Positions 7,240 to 8,962 of a stretch of 8,962 bases of DNA are shown piece by piece. The position numbers were made by a program, and so were the translations under genes. This DNA comes from Phycisphaerae bacterium (GTDB lineage Bacteria > Planctomycetota > Phycisphaerae > Tepidisphaerales > Tepidisphaeraceae), in NCBI GenBank assembly GCA_030448225.1, contig JAUJNJ010000140.1:1-8962 (forward strand), read 5' to 3'. Position 1 is the first letter of the stretch. Every line of letters starts with the position of its first letter. The notes beneath the pieces are model-generated. The model made no database searches and was not told the DNA's origin. It saw only the letters and a program-made list of their open reading frames with translations.

Positions 7240-7836
7240 TCAGTCGAGGAACCCCTTCACTGCGACCTTCTTCACTTCGTACTTGTCGGTCCAGAGGACG
7301 GTTCGGTCCTGGAGGTCGGTCAATTGGTAGACGCAGAGGTAATAGTTGCTGAGCGACTTCGCCCCCTCGTTGCGGAGCGAGGTGAAGCGGGCCGTGAGCG
7401 CGTACTGCGGGTCGACCGCCTCGGGCGAGGGGCCGAGGTCGACGCCGAGCTCGCGGTCGCGCAGGCGGTAGAACGCGTCGCGGTTCATCACGAAGACGAA
7501 GTCCTGCCGCGCCTGCTTGCTCAGCAGCGCCCGCACGCGCGCGGTGAACGCCTCGGCCTGCCCGCGGGGCAGCACCTCGCCGGCCATCTCGTTCTCGACG
7601 GGCTCGACCACGACGCGCAGCGCCCCGCGCCCGGCGACCGCGGCCCGCACCTCCGGGTCGCCGGCGATGCTCTGGGCCATGTGGTCGGTCATCTGCACGA
7701 GGTCGACGCCGCCCAAGGCCGTGCTCGTGCCCGCCCCGACGGCGGAGGCGCAGCCCGTCTGAAGGCAGAGGGGGATCGACAAGACGCAGAGCAGCAGGGC
7801 GCCGACGCACCGCTTTGACCGTCCCGCAAGCTCCAT
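7240..7836 (-). CDS. LpoB-like outer-membrane lipoprotein (second copy)
   Basis: LpoB in E. coli is an outer-membrane lipoprotein that reaches through the periplasm to activate PBP1B. This product has 198 residues, close to E. coli LpoB. A signal peptide with hydrophobic core ALLLCVLSIPLC ends in the lipobox LQTGC, so Cys29 is the likely lipidated residue. The mature part shows the family's alternating pattern: ALRVVVEPVENEM, AEAFTARVRALLSKQARQDF, FVFVMNRDAFYRLRDREL, then ALTARFTSLRN, and NYYLCVYQLTDLQDRTVLW with DKYEVKK near the end. The ATG at 7836 has GGAAGG 6-7 bases upstream; a GTG at 7854 is an alternative. The frame is intact. It lies between the other lpoB-like gene and the COG3014-like gene, all on the minus strand. 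Family membership is well supported; which synthase it regulates is unknown. Confidence 0.83.
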   Translation of the reverse strand: MELAGRSKRCVGALLLCVLSIPLCLQTGCASAVGAGTSTALGGVDLVQMTDHMAQSIAGDPEVRAAVAGRGALRVVVEPVENEMAGEVLPRGQAEAFTARVRALLSKQARQDFVFVMNRDAFYRLRDRELGVDLGPSPEAVDPQYALTARFTSLRNEGAKSLSNYYLCVYQLTDLQDRTVLWTDKYEVKKVAVKGFLD

Positions 7837-7902
7837 GCACTGCCTTCCGCTCACAGAGTCGTTCCTTCTCTACCCCACAGACTCACGCCCGACACTTCAT
7901 AG

Positions 7903-7957
7903 CCCCGGGCGGAAGCCCGGGGTCCCGCTCGGCAGACCGGCGGACTTCCGTCCGCGG
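7903..7957. repeat. Paired short hairpins, REP-like element
   Basis: CCCCGGGC (7903-7910) and GCCCGGGG (7915-7922) form a perfect eight-pair stem closed by GGAA, a GNRA-type tetraloop. Eighteen bases further, GCGGAC (7940-7945) and GTCCGC (7950-7955) form a six-pair stem with loop TTCC, which is GGAA on the other strand. The two hairpins thus present the same loop on opposite strands, the layout of paired REP units. The outer flanks (ATAG and CTTTA) are also roughly symmetric. It lies in the gap between the two lpoB-like genes. Confidence 0.72.
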
Positions 7958-7968
7958 CTTTAGGTGCG

Positions 7969-8012
7969 CTCCACGGGGTTCCCGGGTGCGGGCATCGGAC
8001 GTCCGAGTGGAG
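7969..8012. repeat. Third hairpin of the inter-lpoB gap
   Basis: CTCCAC (7969-7974) pairs with GTGGAG (8007-8012). The interior carries CCCGGG (7981-7986) and the perfect 12-base palindrome TCGGACGTCCGA (7995-8006). It follows the REP-like pair by 11 bases, so about 110 bases of the 228-base gap can fold. Processing or attenuation between the two lpoB-like genes is possible but unproven. Confidence 0.5.
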
Positions 8013-8064
8013 GGTCGCGATGTGCGCCGAAGGTCGCGGACGACCCGCGTCTCCCACCCGGCCA

Positions 8065-8679
8065 TCACTTCCGCGACGTGCGCACCTCGTAGTCGCCCGT
8101 CCACACCTGCGTGCGGCGCTTCAGGTCGGTCAGCGTGAACTGGAGGTAGTAGAACGTCGTGCCGCGGTTGGGGAGGTCCGACGCGATCGCGTAGAGGCCG
8201 AAATCGGGCTGCACGGCCGCCGCGGGCGAGCGGTCGCCGCCGGCGCCGCCCTGGCCGAAGTCGTCGCGCTCGCCCTCGAGTTCGCGGCTGCGGATGTCGC
8301 GGAACCGCTGGCGGTTCTCGATGAGCTGGATCCGCCCGCGCCCCTGGCGGGCGAGGTTCGTCTGCAGCCGGCGGAGGAACACGTCGTAGTCGCCGCGGAA
8401 CTGCCGTCCCGACGTCTCGTCCTCCACGCGGTCGACCACGACCGTCCACTGCTCGCGGCTGTCGTTCAGCTCCGGCAGCGCCAGCAGGTCCGCCGCCAGC
8501 CGGTCGGAGGCCGCCAACACGTCCTTGCTCTGCAGGCCGGCGTCGCGCTTGTCGAGCTCGTCGAGCGGCGGGCGCTGGTCGGAGTAGCTCGGCGAGCACC
8601 CGCCGGCGATCATCGTCGTCGCCGTCGCCGCCAGCAGGGCGGCCGCCAGCAGCGGGGTGCGGTAGGTCCGTGCGGTCAT
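8065..8679 (-). CDS. LpoB-like outer-membrane lipoprotein (first copy)
   Basis: The 204-residue product has a signal peptide (LLAAALLAATATTM) and lipobox IAGGC, so Cys28 should be lipidated. A short Pro/Asp-containing linker follows. The folded part resembles LpoB: VLAASDRLAADLLALPEL, WTVVVDRVEDETSGRQF, FLRRLQTNLARQGRGRIQLI, ENRQRFRDIRSRELEGE, then a Gly-rich loop (GQGGAGGD) and the closing strands FYYLQFTLTDLKRRTQVW and GDYEVR. The C-terminal pattern (YYL...LTDL..RT..W...YEV) is shared with the copy at 7240-7836, so the two are paralogues or partners, although overall they are clearly diverged. Start: AAGGAG is eight bases before ATG 8679, the best ribosome binding site in the window. It is the first gene of the minus-strand envelope cluster. 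The frame is intact. As in E. coli, a PBP1B-type synthase would be the expected partner; none is present here. Confidence 0.85.
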   Translation of the reverse strand: MTARTYRTPLLAAALLAATATTMIAGGCSPSYSDQRPPLDELDKRDAGLQSKDVLAASDRLAADLLALPELNDSREQWTVVVDRVEDETSGRQFRGDYDVFLRRLQTNLARQGRGRIQLIENRQRFRDIRSRELEGERDDFGQGGAGGDRSPAAAVQPDFGLYAIASDLPNRGTTFYYLQFTLTDLKRRTQVWTGDYEVRTSRK

Positions 8680-8687
8680 GTCGGGAT

Positions 8688-8693
8688 CTCCTT
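8688..8693 (-). promoter_or_regulatory. Strong ribosome binding site of the first lpoB-like gene
   Basis: AAGGAG on the minus strand, eight bases before the ATG at 8679. It rules out the longer in-frame reading that starts further upstream at 8835. Confidence 0.75.
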
Positions 8694-8728
8694 CTTCGGT
8701 GATGAGCAAAGTCGTCGGGGGTCCGGCG

Positions 8729-8756
8729 ATTCGAATCGCGCGATCGGGCGCGGCAA
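8729..8756 (-). promoter_or_regulatory. Possible sigma70-type promoter of the lpoB-like cluster
   Basis: On the minus strand TTGCCG (8751-8756) and TCGAAT (8729-8734) are 16 bases apart, each matching four of six consensus positions. The implied leader is about 40-45 bases and includes the AAGGAG site. High-GC DNA yields such matches by chance, so this is tentative. Confidence 0.3.
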
Positions 8757-8859
8757 TGCTTCGTCTGTTCAGTTCCCACCGCCCCGCGCGCGACGGCGAG
8801 GCTACTACCTTAGCCCCGCCCCGGCAGCGGGACAACGCACGCGACCCGTCGGCCCGAAA

Positions 8860-8962
8860 TCAAGACAGCGACCGCCGCCGAACGTTAAAGCCGGCGTCGC
8901 TCGACGCGTAGAGGTGACGGCTGTCAGACACGAGCTACCAAACGCCGCTGAGCCCGATCGCG
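8860..8962 (-). other. Possible 3' tail of an upstream minus-strand gene
   Basis: The frame entering from the window edge reads AIGLSGVW, then TAG, then LVSDSRHLYASSDAGFNVRR and a TGA at 8860-8862. The peptide after the TAG has balanced, protein-like composition, unlike the Arg/Pro-rich shadow frames around it. The TAG (or an error there) means it cannot be called a gene end with confidence. The rest of 8680-8859 contains only the leader and candidate promoter of the lpoB-like cluster. Confidence 0.2.

Noticed and set aside
6988..7818. 276-codon open frame on the plus strand
   Set aside because: It is antisense to the intact lpoB-like gene at 7240-7836 and shows a Val/Glu/Arg/His-rich shadow pattern.

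Overview
The window reads as chromosomal DNA from a very GC-rich, Gram-negative-type bacterium, most likely a planctomycete (Phycisphaerae-like). The reasons are the base composition, two lipoprotein genes of the LpoB family beside a COG3014-like lipoprotein, and intergenic spaces filled with long imperfect palindromes. The phylum call is inference. I see no tRNA, rRNA, CRISPR array, insertion sequence or phage gene.

Left part, mostly + strand: the C-terminal three quarters of anhydro-N-acetylmuramic acid kinase (anmK, cut by the window edge), a long palindromic repeat, then holB (DNA polymerase III delta'). A second, unrelated palindrome follows. Two minus-strand genes come next: a small two-helix membrane protein (2222-2544) and the adenine glycosylase mutY (2703-3853). 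A DUF4926-type small protein (4033-4287, + strand) is divergent from mutY.

Right part, all minus strand, read from 8679 down to 4494: two LpoB-like lipoproteins, a COG3014-like lipoprotein with TPR-like repeats, and a single-pass membrane protein of unknown function. They look like one cell-envelope cluster. In proteobacteria LpoB activates the peptidoglycan synthase PBP1B and is often next to COG3014 and YcfL genes. With anmK (recycling of cell-wall anhydro-sugars) the window leans toward peptidoglycan metabolism, but anmK is far away on the other strand and the link is only thematic.

The most striking anomaly is the density of frame breaks. At least one occurs in the 4494-5554 gene, two in the small membrane protein, three in mutY and about eleven in the COG3014-like gene, while anmK, holB and both lpoB genes are clean. 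In every case a recognisable protein continues in another frame. Many breaks fall in GCGC-type sequence and could be repaired by restoring GGCGCC or GCGGCGC. I take this as systematic sequencing or assembly error, possibly at a modified motif, rather than true gene decay, but the sequence alone cannot prove it.

holB and mutY lack a ribosome binding site and instead have a TACAAT/TACACT box 8-9 bases before ATG, which suggests leaderless mRNAs. I did not find a convincing wholly new system. The best candidates for novelty are the duplicated LpoB/COG3014/membrane-protein cluster and the GCGC-linked frame breaks.
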